A stretch of 64,000 bases of DNA from Spirochaetia bacterium. Its GTDB lineage: Bacteria; Spirochaetota; Leptospiria; Leptospirales; Leptonemataceae. The position numbers were made by a program, and so were the translations under genes. Under the pieces are notes generated by a model. It made no database searches, was not told the DNA's origin, and saw only the letters and a program-made list of their open reading frames with translations. This document shows, in pieces, positions 53,359 through 62,912 of this stretch; the stretch's first letter is position 1; each line of letters starts with the position of its first letter. The stretch is taken from positions 1 through 64,000 of the forward strand of contig VFLI01000042.1 of assembly GCA_009885105.1 (NCBI GenBank), given 5' to 3'.

Positions 53359-54777
53359 ATGATGAAAAGAAATTTCCCGTTTATCTCAGATCAAATCGCC
53401 TTCCGTGTGTCCGGGATCGGCGGTTTTATTGCGATTCTATCCTATCCGGTATCCGTCAGCCTTTCGCAGACGGGGCTTTTTCTTGCCCTGCTGGGCTGGC
53501 TGCTGTACCGTCTCGCTCTCAGGAACAATCGAGAAGGCCCACCTGAGCATATGGAGAAAAACGGGACAATGCCCTTTATCATTCCCTTCCCGCTCAAATG
53601 CGCGGCGGCGATTTATGGAATCGAGCTGGTTTCTCTGATCTGGCACATGTTCAATGGCGATCATCCGTTGACAGCTCTGCGCAATGGTTTCAAGGATGAG
53701 ATCAAGGATGCCTGGCTTATGGGCGGAGCTTTCTGGATTCTTGCCTACACCGACCGTGCCGAGTCGAGAGATAGAGTTATGCGATGGCTGTATTTTGCTC
53801 TGATGATACTTCTGGCCACGGGAAGTATTTCCATCTTCAGCAAGTTCCGGCTGTCAAAGATTCCGTACCATCTCCTGCACGGCTGGGAGGGCAGTTCCCT
53901 TGCGCGATTTCAGCATCATGTCGGAACTTTTTTTGACGGCACGCCTTTCGCCGTAAATCTGTACGTGCCGATCGGTCTGATGAACACGCATCTCACCTAC
54001 GCAGCGCTCCTGGTGATGGGTCTTCCGTTCCTTTTTTTTCGCGCGATTCACCCCTTTGTGCAGTCTGGACACCGGGCCCTTAATAAAATTAATTTATTTT
54101 ATATATTTATTTTGCTTCTGGCAGGATTCACGCTGCTTTTAAATGACGGCCGATCGGCAATATTCGGGCTTGGCCTGTCGATAAGCGCCGGACTTGTATT
54201 TTTTATCCGTGAAAAATGGAGAAAAAAATCTCTGCGTCTGTTGATCCCTGTGTTCCTTGCGCTGTTTTCGTTTATGATGCTTGCGGCAGTATCCCCCCGG
54301 TTTTCGCAGAAAGCAGAAAAAACATTCAGCATGCTTTTTGGCGAAGAAAAACACACCGATTACCAGCGTATATTTGTCTGGCAGGGCACTCTGAATATTA
54401 TAGAGAACAATCCTCTGATAGGAATCGGCCCGGGTCGGTTTAAAGAAGAGATCAACAGAACCATTCTGGATTTTTCCAGGAAGCATCCGCGTCTCTGGTA
54501 TGCGTACATGATCATCCAGCGCGGTCATGCGCACAACGATGCATTCCATCTTCTGGCAGTGGCCGGACCGCTCTGCCTGGCTGCGTATGTTCTTTTTTTC
54601 ACGGGACTCATTTACCGGATTTTCGAAAATTCGGCCCGTCTGCGTGACAATTTCTGGAAATGGGGGCCCGCGGCGCTTTTTCTGGCCGGCATATTTCAGT
54701 GTTATTTTCAGGATGATGAAGTACTTCTGCCCTTCTGGCTGTACACAGGTCTGGCCCTTCAGAGGAGGAAAAAGTGA
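53359..54777 (+). CDS. O-antigen ligase-like protein (Wzy_C/WaaL)
   Basis: 472 aa, ~12 membrane helices. The Wzy_C region holds NDGRSAIFGLGLSISAGLVF, GTLNIIENNPLIGIGPGRF and GHAHNDAFHLLAVAGPLCLA (catalytic His motif HxHND). WaaL-like enzymes join O-antigen to lipid A-core in the periplasm, fitting LptD, the sugar transferase and the WaaE-like enzyme here. Start ATG ATG at 53359 follows the divergent gene start. Overlaps thyX start by 4 nt (GTGA) with GAGGAGGA before it. Confidence 0.9.
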   Translation: MMKRNFPFISDQIAFRVSGIGGFIAILSYPVSVSLSQTGLFLALLGWLLYRLALRNNREGPPEHMEKNGTMPFIIPFPLKCAAAIYGIELVSLIWHMFNGDHPLTALRNGFKDEIKDAWLMGGAFWILAYTDRAESRDRVMRWLYFALMILLATGSISIFSKFRLSKIPYHLLHGWEGSSLARFQHHVGTFFDGTPFAVNLYVPIGLMNTHLTYAALLVMGLPFLFFRAIHPFVQSGHRALNKINLFYIFILLLAGFTLLLNDGRSAIFGLGLSISAGLVFFIREKWRKKSLRLLIPVFLALFSFMMLAAVSPRFSQKAEKTFSMLFGEEKHTDYQRIFVWQGTLNIIENNPLIGIGPGRFKEEINRTILDFSRKHPRLWYAYMIIQRGHAHNDAFHLLAVAGPLCLAAYVLFFTGLIYRIFENSARLRDNFWKWGPAALFLAGIFQCYFQDDEVLLPFWLYTGLALQRRKK

Positions 54778-56390
54778 AAAAAATATCAACACTTCAGCAG
54801 ACAGCCGTTGAAAGTCCAGAGGTAACACTCGTCGATTTTACAAATTCGCCCTTTGATCTGAGCATCGCGACTGCCCGAACATGCTACTCGGGAAAGGGCA
54901 TTGTCTTTCCAGCTGAAGTGTCATCAACTCAAAACGCGCGCGATATTCGGGATCGGGTGGCGGCCTCGACTCTGGCGGCGGGCCATCTGACAACCCGGCA
55001 GCATCCTGGTTTCGTTTTTGCCATAAACAGGGTGAGCCGTCATCTGGTCTGGAGCTTTCTTCACTCCCATCCTTATTACAATTCTGAGCAGGTCAGCCAG
55101 AGGTATGTGGAAGTAAAACCGGATCAGTTCTATGTCCCGCCCGCTCTGCGAAAAGACAGCAGGCGAAAGGAACTGAGCCTGTATCTGAAGACAATCGAAC
55201 TGTCTGTCAGGGTCTACTTTGAACTGATTGCAGACATTAGAATTCCCGCCGCCGCAGAATATTACAAAATATTTCCGGCACGCGCGAAAAAAAAGGATCA
55301 GTATGACAAAGTCGTTCATAAAAAATCGATTGAAGCGGCCCGCTATATTCTGCCGACGGCAACGTACACCTATCTGTATCATACGATCAACGGATTGACG
55401 CTGCACAGATACCGGCGGCTCTGCCGGGCCTATGATGTGCCAGAGGAGACCGCCGCTCTGGTCGAAAAAATGTATCAGGCAGTGAAAAATATCGATTCTC
55501 TCTACACCGATGAAATGACCGATCCTCTTCCAATTGAGGAGACGGCAGAATATAAATATTTTAAAGAATTTTATGAATCACAGGCCGGCCGGGAGGGAAT
55601 TCAGGCTCAGGCGAAAGCCTTTGTAAGGGAATTCGACAGCGAGATGGGTCAGCTTTCGTCCCGGCTTGCCGGATTTCAGTCGGGCGCGATACAGACACTT
55701 TCAGGCGCGGTTCGGTCCGTTCTGGGGATCTCACGCGGATCCATGAGCGATGAAGCGGCCGTTTCTCTGGTTCTGAATCCTGACAGCAACAGACATCTGA
55801 GTTCCACACTGAACGAATCGACCCTTTCACGTCTGAGCCGTGCTCTTTACAATGTTCAGTACACCTTCCAGAAAAAAATTTCGCACACCGCCGATTCTCA
55901 GGATCAGAGGCACCGGCTTGTTCCGGGATCAAGGCCGATTCTGATGAGACATTTCACAGGTTCGCCGGACTACATTGTTCCCGCCATAGTGCGCGAAAAT
56001 CCGGCGATTCTTGAGAAATATGAAAGAGCGATGGAAAAGCTGTTCGATATGATATCAGAATTTGTGGATATCTCGGATGACAGGGAAAGCGCCGTGTATC
56101 TGCTGCCAAACGCTTTTCCGGTTCGTTTCTACGAGTCCGGAGATCTGCTGAATTTGCATCATAAATGGAAGTCGCGACTGTGCTACAATGCTCAGGAAGA
56201 GATCTTTCGGGCATCCGTGGAAGAACTGACCCAGGTGGAAGATGCGCATCCTCAGATTGGCAGGTGGATCAAAGCCCCGTGCTGGGTGCGGAAGCAATCG
56301 GGAACCAAACCTTTCTGCCCGGAAGGCGATAAATTCTGCGGCGTTAATGTCTGGACGAAGGAGTTGAAAGACTACCGGAGGACGATTTGA
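54774..56390 (+). CDS. thyX: Tandem FAD-dependent thymidylate synthase ThyX
   Basis: 538 aa, about twice the usual ~230. First ThyX half: TARTCYSGKG, AGHLTTRQHPGFVFAINRVSRHL and the motif YYNSEQVSQRYVEV (SEQxSxRY). Second half: LSRALYNVQYTFQKK, DQRHRLVPGSRP (RHR) and YNAQEEIFRASVEEL. The two halves thus share complementary parts of the RHRxxS-x-ExSxRY signature. It makes dTMP using FADH2, replacing ThyA. Begins with GTG and overlaps the O-antigen ligase stop. Confidence 0.93.
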   Translation: MKKISTLQQTAVESPEVTLVDFTNSPFDLSIATARTCYSGKGIVFPAEVSSTQNARDIRDRVAASTLAAGHLTTRQHPGFVFAINRVSRHLVWSFLHSHPYYNSEQVSQRYVEVKPDQFYVPPALRKDSRRKELSLYLKTIELSVRVYFELIADIRIPAAAEYYKIFPARAKKKDQYDKVVHKKSIEAARYILPTATYTYLYHTINGLTLHRYRRLCRAYDVPEETAALVEKMYQAVKNIDSLYTDEMTDPLPIEETAEYKYFKEFYESQAGREGIQAQAKAFVREFDSEMGQLSSRLAGFQSGAIQTLSGAVRSVLGISRGSMSDEAAVSLVLNPDSNRHLSSTLNESTLSRLSRALYNVQYTFQKKISHTADSQDQRHRLVPGSRPILMRHFTGSPDYIVPAIVRENPAILEKYERAMEKLFDMISEFVDISDDRESAVYLLPNAFPVRFYESGDLLNLHHKWKSRLCYNAQEEIFRASVEELTQVEDAHPQIGRWIKAPCWVRKQSGTKPFCPEGDKFCGVNVWTKELKDYRRTI

Positions 56391-56414
56391 AAGGATTTCT
56401 TAAATGCTAACGCT

Positions 56415-56444
56415 ATCCTGACTTCCTTCCCAGGATTTTTTTTT
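56415..56444 (+). terminator. Putative terminator after thyX
   Basis: ATCCTG (56415-56420), 10-nt loop, CAGGAT (56431-56436), then a run of eight T. Weak stem. Downstream, 56391-56673 has no gene; it holds this hairpin, a dyad (ATGACA at 56490 and TGTCAT at 56508) and a promoter. Confidence 0.45.
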
Positions 56445-56578
56445 AGAATTTCTGTGCTTTCTTGACCGTAAACGGCATCGTCACAATTTATGACATTATT
56501 CTGATTGTGTCATCGGCGTTTTATGTGTAAAGGCAGGGTGCCCAATATCAGGGCAAAAAAGAGGTAGCAATTTTTTTA

Positions 56579-56606
56579 TTGAATACAACTTTTTTCTTCC
56601 TAAAAT
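56579..56606 (+). promoter_or_regulatory. Sigma-70-like promoter of the rhodanese gene
   Basis: TTGAAT (56579-56584), 16-nt spacer, TAAAAT (56601-56606), ~68 nt before the GTG start at 56674 in an AT-rich stretch. Confidence 0.45.
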
Positions 56607-56673
56607 AAGACTGTTTTTTTTCGAGTAGAAAATATATTGTGTTTTATGCCGGGATGATCCTAATGAAGGGAAA

Positions 56674-57501
56674 GTGTCGGAAACAGAGGTGGAACAACTT
56701 TTGAGCTGGAATTTTTTAGCAGAGGATTTGGAGGAAAATGCGATCTACCTGGACTGCCGGTCAGAAGAGCTGTACGAAAAATCGACAATTCGCGGAGCTC
56801 ACGGCGCTGCATTTATAAAAAAACCATACGGTTCAGGTCCTCAATCCATGCAGAAACTGTCCGGATTTGTCAAAACCATTCAAAAAATCGCTGCTGATAA
56901 AACCATCATTGCGTTTGATGAAGGCGAAGGCATGTATGCCAGCCGCATGACCTGGGTGCTCCAGGCTTCCGGCATCAATGCCAGAATGCTGGGCACACGA
57001 TTTCAGGATTTTCCTGATTCATGGGAAGGGGAGGGCAGAGGACAGATTGAATGCGAAAGCTCTGTGGATTCCATAGTCTGGAAGGGCATTGCCACAATCG
57101 GCTTTTTACAGCAGAATCTTACCAGGGTGCAGCTGCTTGATGTTCGGACACCGGAAGAATACGATGGAGTGCTTCCCAGGCTCACACAGCCGGAAGATGG
57201 AAGCATCTGCGGTAGAATACCCGGATCAATGAACTGGGATTGGCGCACTCTGTATGACACGGAAGGGCACATCCGTCAAAAAATGTCGGTCATAAGCGAT
57301 ATCAAACGAATCGGCCTGATTCAGGAAAGACCCACGGTTATTTATGATTATAACGGAGCCAGGTCCTGCACAACGGCTCTTGTACTCTCACGCTGTGGAT
57401 ACCGGCAGGTGCAGGTGTACATGGGTTCCTGGATGGAATGGAGGAAAACAGCTCTGCCCAAACAGAATACACGCGCTTTTGTCGGGGCGGCTCTTGTATA
57501 A
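56674..57501 (+). CDS. Double rhodanese-domain protein, catalytic cysteine missing
   Basis: 275 aa. N-terminal domain: NAIYLDCRSEELYEKSTIRG, IIAFDEGEGMYASRMTWVLQ; C-terminal domain: VQLLDVRTPEEYDG, GSICGRIPGSMNWDW, TVIYDYNGARSCTTALVLSR, VQVYMGSWMEW. The layout matches thiosulfate:cyanide or 3-mercaptopyruvate sulfurtransferase, but the loop that carries the catalytic Cys (CxxGxxA) reads DYNGAR, with Asp225 in place of Cys. So it is probably catalytically inactive or does other chemistry. GTG start with AGGG 2 nt before. Confidence 0.85.
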   Translation: MSETEVEQLLSWNFLAEDLEENAIYLDCRSEELYEKSTIRGAHGAAFIKKPYGSGPQSMQKLSGFVKTIQKIAADKTIIAFDEGEGMYASRMTWVLQASGINARMLGTRFQDFPDSWEGEGRGQIECESSVDSIVWKGIATIGFLQQNLTRVQLLDVRTPEEYDGVLPRLTQPEDGSICGRIPGSMNWDWRTLYDTEGHIRQKMSVISDIKRIGLIQERPTVIYDYNGARSCTTALVLSRCGYRQVQVYMGSWMEWRKTALPKQNTRAFVGAALV

Positions 57502-57530
57502 TATTGGCGATTCCATTCTGAAGTCCAGCA

Positions 57531-59615
57531 ATGAAACCTAAGAAATCCGTTTCGAAAAAAAGCAAACCCAGACAGAAAGACAAATTTCGAAAAATTCTCG
57601 TAACGTCCGCGCTGCCTTATGCGAATGGACCCATCCATCTCGGACACCTTGTCGAGTACATTCAGACGGATATCTGGGTGCGGTATCTCAAGATGTGCGG
57701 ACATCAGGCGTACTATTTCTGCGCGGACGATACGCACGGCACTCCGATTATGATTGCCGCGAAAAAAGCAAATCTCGCTCCGGAGGCAATGCTGGAGAAT
57801 ATTCACAGGGAGCATACGCGGGATTTTAAGCTGTTCCAGATCGAATTTGACAATTACTACACAACCAATTCGCCGGAGAACCGCGGATTTGCTGAGTATA
57901 TTTATAAAAAATCATTAGAAAAAAAGCGGATCGCCCGGCGCAGCGTCCGCCAGCTGTACTGTGAAAAAGACCTCATGTTCCTGCCGGACCGATTTGTGCG
58001 GGGAATATGCCCCGTATGCGGCGCGGCAGACCAGTACGGCGATTCCTGCGAGGTGTGCTCCTCGACGTACGCTCCTTCAGAACTTGTGCATCCAAAATGT
58101 TCTGTCTGCGGCAGCCCGCCCGTTTTTAAGGAGAGCGAGCATCTGTTTTTTGTGCTGAGCGAATGCCGGAAGTTTCTTGAAAAATGGATCAGAACGCCGG
58201 GTCGGGTCGATGATGGAATCCGTAAAAAAATGGATGACTGGCTTTCCGGCGAACTCAGAGACTGGGATATCAGCCGCGACGGTCCGTATTTCGGATTTGA
58301 GATTCCCGGTGAAATAAATAAATATTTTTATGTCTGGCTGGATGCGCCCATCGGTTACATGGCTTCATCCAAAAACTTTTTTTCCCGCACAAAACCGGAG
58401 CTATTTGACGAATTCTGGAAAAAAGGCTCGAAATCGGAACTGTACCATTTTATTGGAAAGGATATAGCATACTTTCATGTGCTCTTCTGGCCGGCTCTTC
58501 TGGAAAGCGCTGATTTCCGCGTGCCCGATGCGGTTTTCATCCATGGTTTTTTGACTGTGAACGGGGAAAAAATGTCGAAGAGCCGCGGCACTCTGATCCG
58601 CGCGGAAAGCTATCTCCGTCATCTGGATCCGGGGGCTCTTCGTTTCTATTACGCGTCAAAATTATCCGGAGGACTGGATGATCTGGATCTTTCATCTACA
58701 GAATTCCTGTCGAGATACAACGCGGATGTTGTCGGCAATCTGACGAATATTTTTTCACGACTCTGCGGCACGATTGCGGAAAAACTCGATCACACGCTTT
58801 CTGATGGACTCACGGATGACGGCGCAAAACTTGAAGAGTTTGCTCTTGCAAGAGCATTGGAAACGATGTCGGCGTTTGAAAATAGAAACTTCGCCCGGGC
58901 GATGCGCGAAATCACCGCTCTGGGAGATGCGATCAATAAGTTTATCAATGACCGCGAGCCCTGGAAGAAAATTAAAGAAAATCCTGAGTCTGCGCGGTCG
59001 GTTTTGACAGATGCGCTGACAGCGGGCCGCATTCTGGCGGCGCTTATGAAGCCGGTCCTGCCGGTTTTTGCCGCGGGAGTGGAAGAGCTGCTGGCTGAAA
59101 AAGAGCCGCTGAGCTATTTGAATCTGAAATCGCGCTTCGAGGCTGGGCATAAAATCAGACCGTACAGGCACCTGTCGTCCAGGATCGATCCTGCGTCTTT
59201 CGACGCAATGTTTGAAGAGGAGAAAAATCCTGTTATGGAAAAAAAGGACAAAAATCCCGGCGGAGAAGTCTCTTCGCCGCAGAGTGAAGGAATCATTTCA
59301 ATGGAAGAATTTTCACGGGTGCAGCTGCGCGTTGGAAAAATAATTTCCGCTTCCACGATAGACGGCGCCGACAGGCTGCTTCAGATTGAGCTCGATGTGG
59401 GCGAAGAAAAAAGAAGAAATGTGATCGCCGGAATCTGGGAGGCGTATGCCCCGGAAGATCTGAAGGATATGAATGTTGTCTGTGTCACAAACCTGGCTCC
59501 TCGAAAAATGAAATTCGGAGTGTCCGAGGCCATGCTGCTGGCGGCCGGCAGCGGCGCCAGCCTCACTCTTTTTGTGTCTCACCGGTCCGCAAAACCCGGA
59601 GATTTGCTGAAATAA
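57531..59615 (+). CDS. metG: Methionyl-tRNA synthetase
   Basis: 694 aa. HIGH-like HLGH in ALPYANGPIHLGHLVEY, two zinc knuckle pairs (CPVCGAADQYGDSCEVC and CSVCGSPP), YVWLDAPIGYMAS, KMSKS in VNGEKMSKSRGT, and a C-terminal tRNA-binding OB domain (FSRVQLRVGKIISAS...). Type MetRS1 with the dimerisation domain. A lysine-rich N-terminal tail (KPKKSVSKKSKPRQKDKFRK) precedes the enzyme, echoing AspRS and Xth. Starts 30 nt after the rhodanese gene. Confidence 0.96.
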   Translation: MKPKKSVSKKSKPRQKDKFRKILVTSALPYANGPIHLGHLVEYIQTDIWVRYLKMCGHQAYYFCADDTHGTPIMIAAKKANLAPEAMLENIHREHTRDFKLFQIEFDNYYTTNSPENRGFAEYIYKKSLEKKRIARRSVRQLYCEKDLMFLPDRFVRGICPVCGAADQYGDSCEVCSSTYAPSELVHPKCSVCGSPPVFKESEHLFFVLSECRKFLEKWIRTPGRVDDGIRKKMDDWLSGELRDWDISRDGPYFGFEIPGEINKYFYVWLDAPIGYMASSKNFFSRTKPELFDEFWKKGSKSELYHFIGKDIAYFHVLFWPALLESADFRVPDAVFIHGFLTVNGEKMSKSRGTLIRAESYLRHLDPGALRFYYASKLSGGLDDLDLSSTEFLSRYNADVVGNLTNIFSRLCGTIAEKLDHTLSDGLTDDGAKLEEFALARALETMSAFENRNFARAMREITALGDAINKFINDREPWKKIKENPESARSVLTDALTAGRILAALMKPVLPVFAAGVEELLAEKEPLSYLNLKSRFEAGHKIRPYRHLSSRIDPASFDAMFEEEKNPVMEKKDKNPGGEVSSPQSEGIISMEEFSRVQLRVGKIISASTIDGADRLLQIELDVGEEKRRNVIAGIWEAYAPEDLKDMNVVCVTNLAPRKMKFGVSEAMLLAAGSGASLTLFVSHRSAKPGDLLK

Positions 59616-59647
59616 TTCCCTGAGATAAGAGTGAGAATACAAACGAA

Positions 59648-62600
59648 TTGAGGTTTTCAAGAAGTATTCTGCTGGCAGGTCTGCTTTTTGCGACGCCTGT
59701 ATTCGCGCAGACTGTTCCTGGCGGCATGCCCTGGAACACTCTCTCTTCGGAACATTTTCAGATACACTATCCGGAGGGGCAGAGGGCATACGCCGTTCGT
59801 GTCGCGAAGATTGCGGAAAAAGTATACAGCCGTCTGGAACCCAGATACGGAACGCACAATCCGCGCGGTGATTCGCCGACTCACATCGCTCTTGTATTTT
59901 CATCGGACCTGGTGAACGCCTTTGCCACGCCTTACGGAGGAATCGATCAGATAGTTCTGTTTCTGGACAATCCCAGGGCGGGCGATTTTTCAAGATTCGA
60001 TCTCTGGGCAGAGCTTCTCATCACTCATGAATACACGCATATCGAGACGCTGCGGTACTACAATTCAAGTTTCCTTTTTTTTCTGCGAGTTTTCCTGGGT
60101 TTCCCGCCGAATCTTTTAACTCCGCCAGGCATCAGCGAAGGCATCGCCGTGTATGAGGAAAGCCGCAACGGGCTTGGCCGTCTGGATGATCCGATCACCC
60201 GCATGATTCTGCGCACCGCATCGCTCTACGGCGCTTTTCCCAACGCGGGAGAAGTTCTCACAGGATCGCACCGGTGGCCGCAGGGAAATATTTATTACCT
60301 GTACGGCGGAAGATTTCTGCGGTATGTCGCCAATACTTACGGCGAAGCTCCGATTCTGGATTACTGGCGGACGGACGCCTGGCCGTCTGTTCCGGATTCC
60401 CGGTTTCGACACGGGCTGCCGTACTATTCCATGATGCACAGAAATTTCCAGGAAACCGAGACCGCTGAATTTGAAAAAGAGATTCAGGAAACTCGGGAAC
60501 AGGGCCTTACTGCTTTTGAGCGCCTGACATTCGACGGACAGAGAAAGTCCTTTCTATTTCTCTCGGCGGAGGACAGGTTATTGTATTTTGCGCGGCCGCC
60601 GGACAGAATACCGGGAATTTACAGCATCAATCCGCAGATCGTCAACTCATCCGCCGGTCCAACAGCTTCGCTCTCACCGTCTCCCTCATTTGTGCGCAGA
60701 GTCAAAGACAGCGCCGGCATTGCAGAGGCCGTCGGCCGGCGTGTTTACAGCGAGGACTACTATTTTTATCCATCGTACGGGCTGCGTTACGAACTGTATG
60801 ACGGGAGCTGGAGATTTCTGCTGAATCGTCTGAGGCCCGGATTGAATGCATCCTACCCGTCGCTGACGCAGGACGGAAAACAGCTTGTATTTGTGGAAAG
60901 AGACAATTTTGAAAGACGATTGATGATTGCGGATCTCGACAGCATCGACAACGAAGAGGGCAGGGTCGTTTTTCGGGTGCCATTCTCCGGTATTCTTCAA
61001 TTCGCTTCCGTCTCTCCCGACGGTGAACATGTCGTTTTTGTTGTTCGCGAAGGCGAAGCAGGAAATGGAGCTCTGATGATATGCGGCATCAAAGGGAATG
61101 CGGACTGTAAAAAAATTGTCCGGGGGAATTCCGTCAAAACGCAGCCCAGGTTTTCTGTCGACGGCCGCGAAATTATTTTCAGCTCAGATGCGGATGGGAT
61201 TTTCAACCTGTACAGTTTCGATATCGGCACCTCCGCTGTGCGGCGGCTGACCAGAACTCTTGGCGGATTCTTCTACCCGGCGCCGGGAGCCCAGACCCTG
61301 TATGCCGTCGGATATTTTCCCAGGGGTTATGACATTGTCAGTATGCGGTATGAGGATCTGCTCTACGAGGACGTGGATTATTTCTCCGGCATAGATGAGA
61401 AAGAGACGGACCTGGAAAAACTGGACGACCGACTTCCCGCCGGATGGGCAGACAACGGTTACGAGGGTGTGCTGGCGATGAGGCCCTTTTTCACAGGACT
61501 GTGGGGCACGGGTTACGGATCTCTGGTCAATCTGGGGATCGGCGCAAGAGATCCGCTGGACAGACATTTTGTTTCCGCGGGCATCGGCAATTCCACGCCC
61601 TATCCGGTTGCCTTCGCCTCATACGATTACACGCGTTTTGTTGTGTCGCTTTCGCTTTACTATACAACGAATTACTGGAAATTCCGGGAGAAAAAAATAG
61701 AGGAAAAGTTCGCCTGTTACTTTCCGGAGAACAATCCGGTCCGCGCTTTCTGTGGAGATGGAAACACATACTATGAACAGGCCTACGCGGATCTCCGCTA
61801 TGTCAGTCAGGGCCGCTATTTCTCCTACCAGGCGATGGCCGGGTATTCCACCCAGAAACTTCGCAATGCGGACTCGCTTCGCGGGATTGAATACAGCGCC
61901 TCGGACATGAACTTCAACGGACCGGAATTTATTTTCATAGCTGGACAGACGGAAGTATACCCGGAATCGATCAGCGCGGAGGACGGCTGGCGGTTTATTT
62001 TCAACACACAGTACTTTACACCGCGCGAAAGTTCTATCAATCCCGGAAAGTTCGCGGCGCCTTTTGAATACGGCATTGCGGAGGGCGGACTGTCCCTTTA
62101 TCTGCCTTCATTTTTCGCGCATCATGTGAATTATCTGAGCGGTTACGGTTATACAACCTACGGACCGGACCGGGAGATGCAGAAGGTTCGCCTGAACCGT
62201 TTTGTGCGCGGACTGGATTACGGGAAATCGCCTTCAAATTATTCGGCGGCGGTATTTACATATGAATACCGACTTCCGCTTCTCTGGTATTCGAATGCGA
62301 TAACCAGGAATCTTCCGGAATTGATTCTTCGCAGCATTGGAATGGGACTGTTCTATGATTACGGAAATAGCTTCGACAAACAGATATACCGGGACAGATG
62401 GACAGCGGCGTACGGCGTCAGTTTCTATTTCGGGCTGAACATTCTGTATCTGAATCTCCCGGAAATAAAAATCACGGTAGCCCGCGGCACGGGTGTTGCG
62501 GGCGAGCTGCAGGCCTATGTCAGTTTCCAGACAGAACTGACGGATACCATAGTGAGCGGGGATGTCGAAAAATCGCCGGTACTCTCGCCGTATCACAGAG

Positions 62601-62668
62601 CCCAGATGCGGATGCAGGAATACCCCGGTTATTTCCGCGAGCGTTCTGCCGGCGGTGTGCTGCAGTAA
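59648..62668 (+). CDS. Giant exported HExxH peptidase-like, propeller and outer-membrane barrel protein
   Basis: 1006 aa. Signal peptide MRFSRSILLAGLLFATPVFA/QT. N-terminal domain (25-300) has HEYTH at 127-131 in ELLITHEYTHIETL and a likely third zinc ligand Glu164 in PPGISEGIAVYEES, as in gluzincin peptidases. Centre (~300-590) is a TolB/PD40-like propeller (DGKQLVFVERD, SPDGEHVVFV, SVDGREIIFSSDADGIFNLY). The C-terminal ~390 residues have the alternating aromatic strands of a BamA/surface-antigen type barrel. TTG start without a clear SD. Likely a surface or periplasm-facing outer membrane protease or maturation factor; the role is inferred. Confidence 0.8.
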   Translation: MRFSRSILLAGLLFATPVFAQTVPGGMPWNTLSSEHFQIHYPEGQRAYAVRVAKIAEKVYSRLEPRYGTHNPRGDSPTHIALVFSSDLVNAFATPYGGIDQIVLFLDNPRAGDFSRFDLWAELLITHEYTHIETLRYYNSSFLFFLRVFLGFPPNLLTPPGISEGIAVYEESRNGLGRLDDPITRMILRTASLYGAFPNAGEVLTGSHRWPQGNIYYLYGGRFLRYVANTYGEAPILDYWRTDAWPSVPDSRFRHGLPYYSMMHRNFQETETAEFEKEIQETREQGLTAFERLTFDGQRKSFLFLSAEDRLLYFARPPDRIPGIYSINPQIVNSSAGPTASLSPSPSFVRRVKDSAGIAEAVGRRVYSEDYYFYPSYGLRYELYDGSWRFLLNRLRPGLNASYPSLTQDGKQLVFVERDNFERRLMIADLDSIDNEEGRVVFRVPFSGILQFASVSPDGEHVVFVVREGEAGNGALMICGIKGNADCKKIVRGNSVKTQPRFSVDGREIIFSSDADGIFNLYSFDIGTSAVRRLTRTLGGFFYPAPGAQTLYAVGYFPRGYDIVSMRYEDLLYEDVDYFSGIDEKETDLEKLDDRLPAGWADNGYEGVLAMRPFFTGLWGTGYGSLVNLGIGARDPLDRHFVSAGIGNSTPYPVAFASYDYTRFVVSLSLYYTTNYWKFREKKIEEKFACYFPENNPVRAFCGDGNTYYEQAYADLRYVSQGRYFSYQAMAGYSTQKLRNADSLRGIEYSASDMNFNGPEFIFIAGQTEVYPESISAEDGWRFIFNTQYFTPRESSINPGKFAAPFEYGIAEGGLSLYLPSFFAHHVNYLSGYGYTTYGPDREMQKVRLNRFVRGLDYGKSPSNYSAAVFTYEYRLPLLWYSNAITRNLPELILRSIGMGLFYDYGNSFDKQIYRDRWTAAYGVSFYFGLNILYLNLPEIKITVARGTGVAGELQAYVSFQTELTDTIVSGDVEKSPVLSPYHRAQMRMQEYPGYFRERSAGGVLQ

Positions 62669-62716
62669 CCTTGAAGATGTGAACCACGGGGGCACGGGGT
62701 AAACACAGAAAAAGAA

Positions 62717-62860
62717 TTTTCACGCGGAGCCCGCAGAGACGCAGGGGATAAGGCAAAGAAAATTAATCACGACGCTGGAAAGCGTACGGGACGCTAAGGG
62801 GCCGGGCATGTTTTTGCATTCTTATCTCTGCCTGCTCCGCGGCTCTGCGTGAGATTTCTT
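62717..62860. repeat. Intergenic inverted repeat, CACGCAGAG family, copy 2
   Basis: Left arm TTTTCACGCGGAGCCCGCAG, AGACGCAGGGG (62717-62748) and right arm 62826-62858, whose complement reads ATCTCACGCAGAGCCGCGGA. The core GACGCTGGAAAGCGTACGGG, ACGCTAAGG matches that of 26677-26827. It is preceded by a CACGGGG-word tract at 62682-62712. It makes up most of the gap 62669-62912, where no gene is present. Confidence 0.75.
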
Positions 62861-62912
62861 CAGTGAAAATAAGTAGCCGCGGCCGAGACTTTTCTTTTCT
62901 ATATGAGTAACT

